From Pleionea litopenaei (GTDB lineage Bacteria; Pseudomonadota; Gammaproteobacteria; Enterobacterales; Kangiellaceae), in contig NZ_CP133548.1 of assembly GCF_031198435.1 (NCBI RefSeq), positions 2,576,001 to 2,640,000 of the forward strand: a stretch of 64,000 nucleotides of DNA, written 5' to 3'. A model generated the notes under the pieces. That model saw only the letters and a program-made list of their open reading frames with translations, made no database searches and was not told the origin of the DNA. The position numbers and the translations under genes were made by a program. Positions 63,494 to 64,000 of this stretch are shown in pieces; positions within the stretch are counted from its first letter, which is position 1; the number at the start of each line of letters is the position of its first letter.

Positions 63494-64000
63494 TTAGTTC
63501 GAATATCCCCAAGGCGCTTTGGGAATAGTCACTTCTTTTTTTAAATCAAAGTCGACACGAAACTCTCGCCCTTCACGTATTAATCGATAGCTCATGACGT
63601 CTGGATAGATAAAAATTTGCCAAATATTGGTGTTCGATTGGGGGAGACCTTGTTGTACAAACATCTCTATCGTTGGTGCATCAGCAGGAAATGATTGCAC
63701 TTCTGGCCAACCCGACTGCTGTGTGTGACCGCCATACATGGTGAGCTTGTCGGAGTGACCATCGGAGTGGCGATGATCATGTTTTAACGACAATCCCGAT
63801 CCCGTCTTACTAATGATCCAAGTTCTGGACGCATCCTCACCGACATGAAAAGGAATCCATAATTTATTAGGTTCACAGCGTCGAATATGAGCGACTAATT
63901 CTTTATTAGCAAACGAATCACTGTTGCTATTGTCGATAACGACTTTACCTGCAAAAGCCTTCCCGCAAAGAGCAGTAAGATTATTAAAAAAGGCGTCTTG
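63494..64000 (-). CDS. Conserved protein of unknown function, 5' truncated by window edge
   Basis: The frame is open to base 64000, so the gene starts beyond the window; the apparent TTG start at 63793 is an internal Leu. The visible 168 residues read FFNNLTALCGKAFAGKVV, KLWIPFHVGEDASRTWIISK, LKHDHRHSDGHSDKLTMYGG (a His/Asp-rich stretch), then FYPD-like FIYPDVMSYRLIREGREFRVDFDL. I recall similar secreted or uncharacterised proteins in marine bacteria but no function. The His-rich block could bind metal. Confidence 0.6.
   Translation of the reverse strand, partial: QDAFFNNLTALCGKAFAGKVVIDNSNSDSFANKELVAHIRRCEPNKLWIPFHVGEDASRTWIISKTGSGLSLKHDHRHSDGHSDKLTMYGGHTQQSGWPEVQSFPADAPTIEMFVQQGLPQSNTNIWQIFIYPDVMSYRLIREGREFRVDFDLKKEVTIPKAPWGYSN

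Noticed and set aside
63494-63793. Complete 99-aa gene starting at TTG 63793
   Set aside because: The frame continues open to the window edge and the upstream residues are protein-like, so it is a truncated longer gene.

Overview
The window looks like a chromosomal segment of a Gammaproteobacterium, probably marine, with type IV pili. The support is the pilGHIJK-chpABC twitching-chemotaxis cluster, the order gshB-tonB-yqgE-ruvX-pilU/pilT-yggS-proC-yggT, a Fur-box siderophore receptor, and a SAH riboswitch between metK and ahcY. I cannot name the genus. Both edges cut genes: a polyprenyl synthetase at the left and an unrecognised protein at the right.

Layout. 0-15.4 kb is accessory or envelope material: a PLP-dependent basic amino acid decarboxylase, an MBOAT/SGNH O-acetylation pair behind three 17-bp iterons, a Fur-controlled TonB-dependent receptor with a PepSY protein and an overlooked 59-aa membrane ORF, yghU, an acyltransferase-3 protein, a secreted BsuPI-domain protein, a RAYT transposase between short repeats, and a probably frameshifted gene pair. 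15.5-18.6 kb is the S-adenosylmethionine cycle: metK, SAH riboswitch, ahcY, with a MetJ-box-like site upstream. 19.3-34.2 kb is the whole Pil-Chp system on the minus strand, with a six-Hpt ChpA and a ChpB carrying a very long acidic linker. 34.5-51.1 kb is housekeeping: glutathione, TonB, yqgE/ruvX, the pilT/pilU motors, proC, a dynamin-like GTPase, rdgB, hemW, trmB, an SLC13 transporter, mutY and yggX.

51.2-52.1 kb holds tRNA-Phe followed by seven tandem ~117-bp units. Each carries a terminator and a decayed copy of the tRNA 3' end, an arrangement that recalls the E. coli tyrT/rtT locus.

52.1-60.1 kb is the most interesting part: two divergent, tightly packed operons around a palindromic operator. 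The minus arm encodes NrtR, an ADP-ribose pyrophosphatase and a NadD-like adenylyltransferase. The plus arm encodes PncA, PncB, glutamine-dependent NadE, a macro domain protein, a 119-aa protein of the family annotated ADP-ribosylation/crystallin J1, KptA/Tpt1, NADAR and a MacroD-type protein. Together these make a complete Preiss-Handler route from nicotinamide to NAD plus five ADP-ribose-handling or NAD-dependent end-repair proteins. I read this as an NAD-resynthesis and ADP-ribosyl/RNA-repair island, possibly a response to NAD-consuming toxins or phages. The individual families are known; the combined function is inference.

60.3-64 kb carries a secreted TPR/TonB-C protein, a CPBP membrane protease, an AraC-type regulator and the right-edge partial gene.
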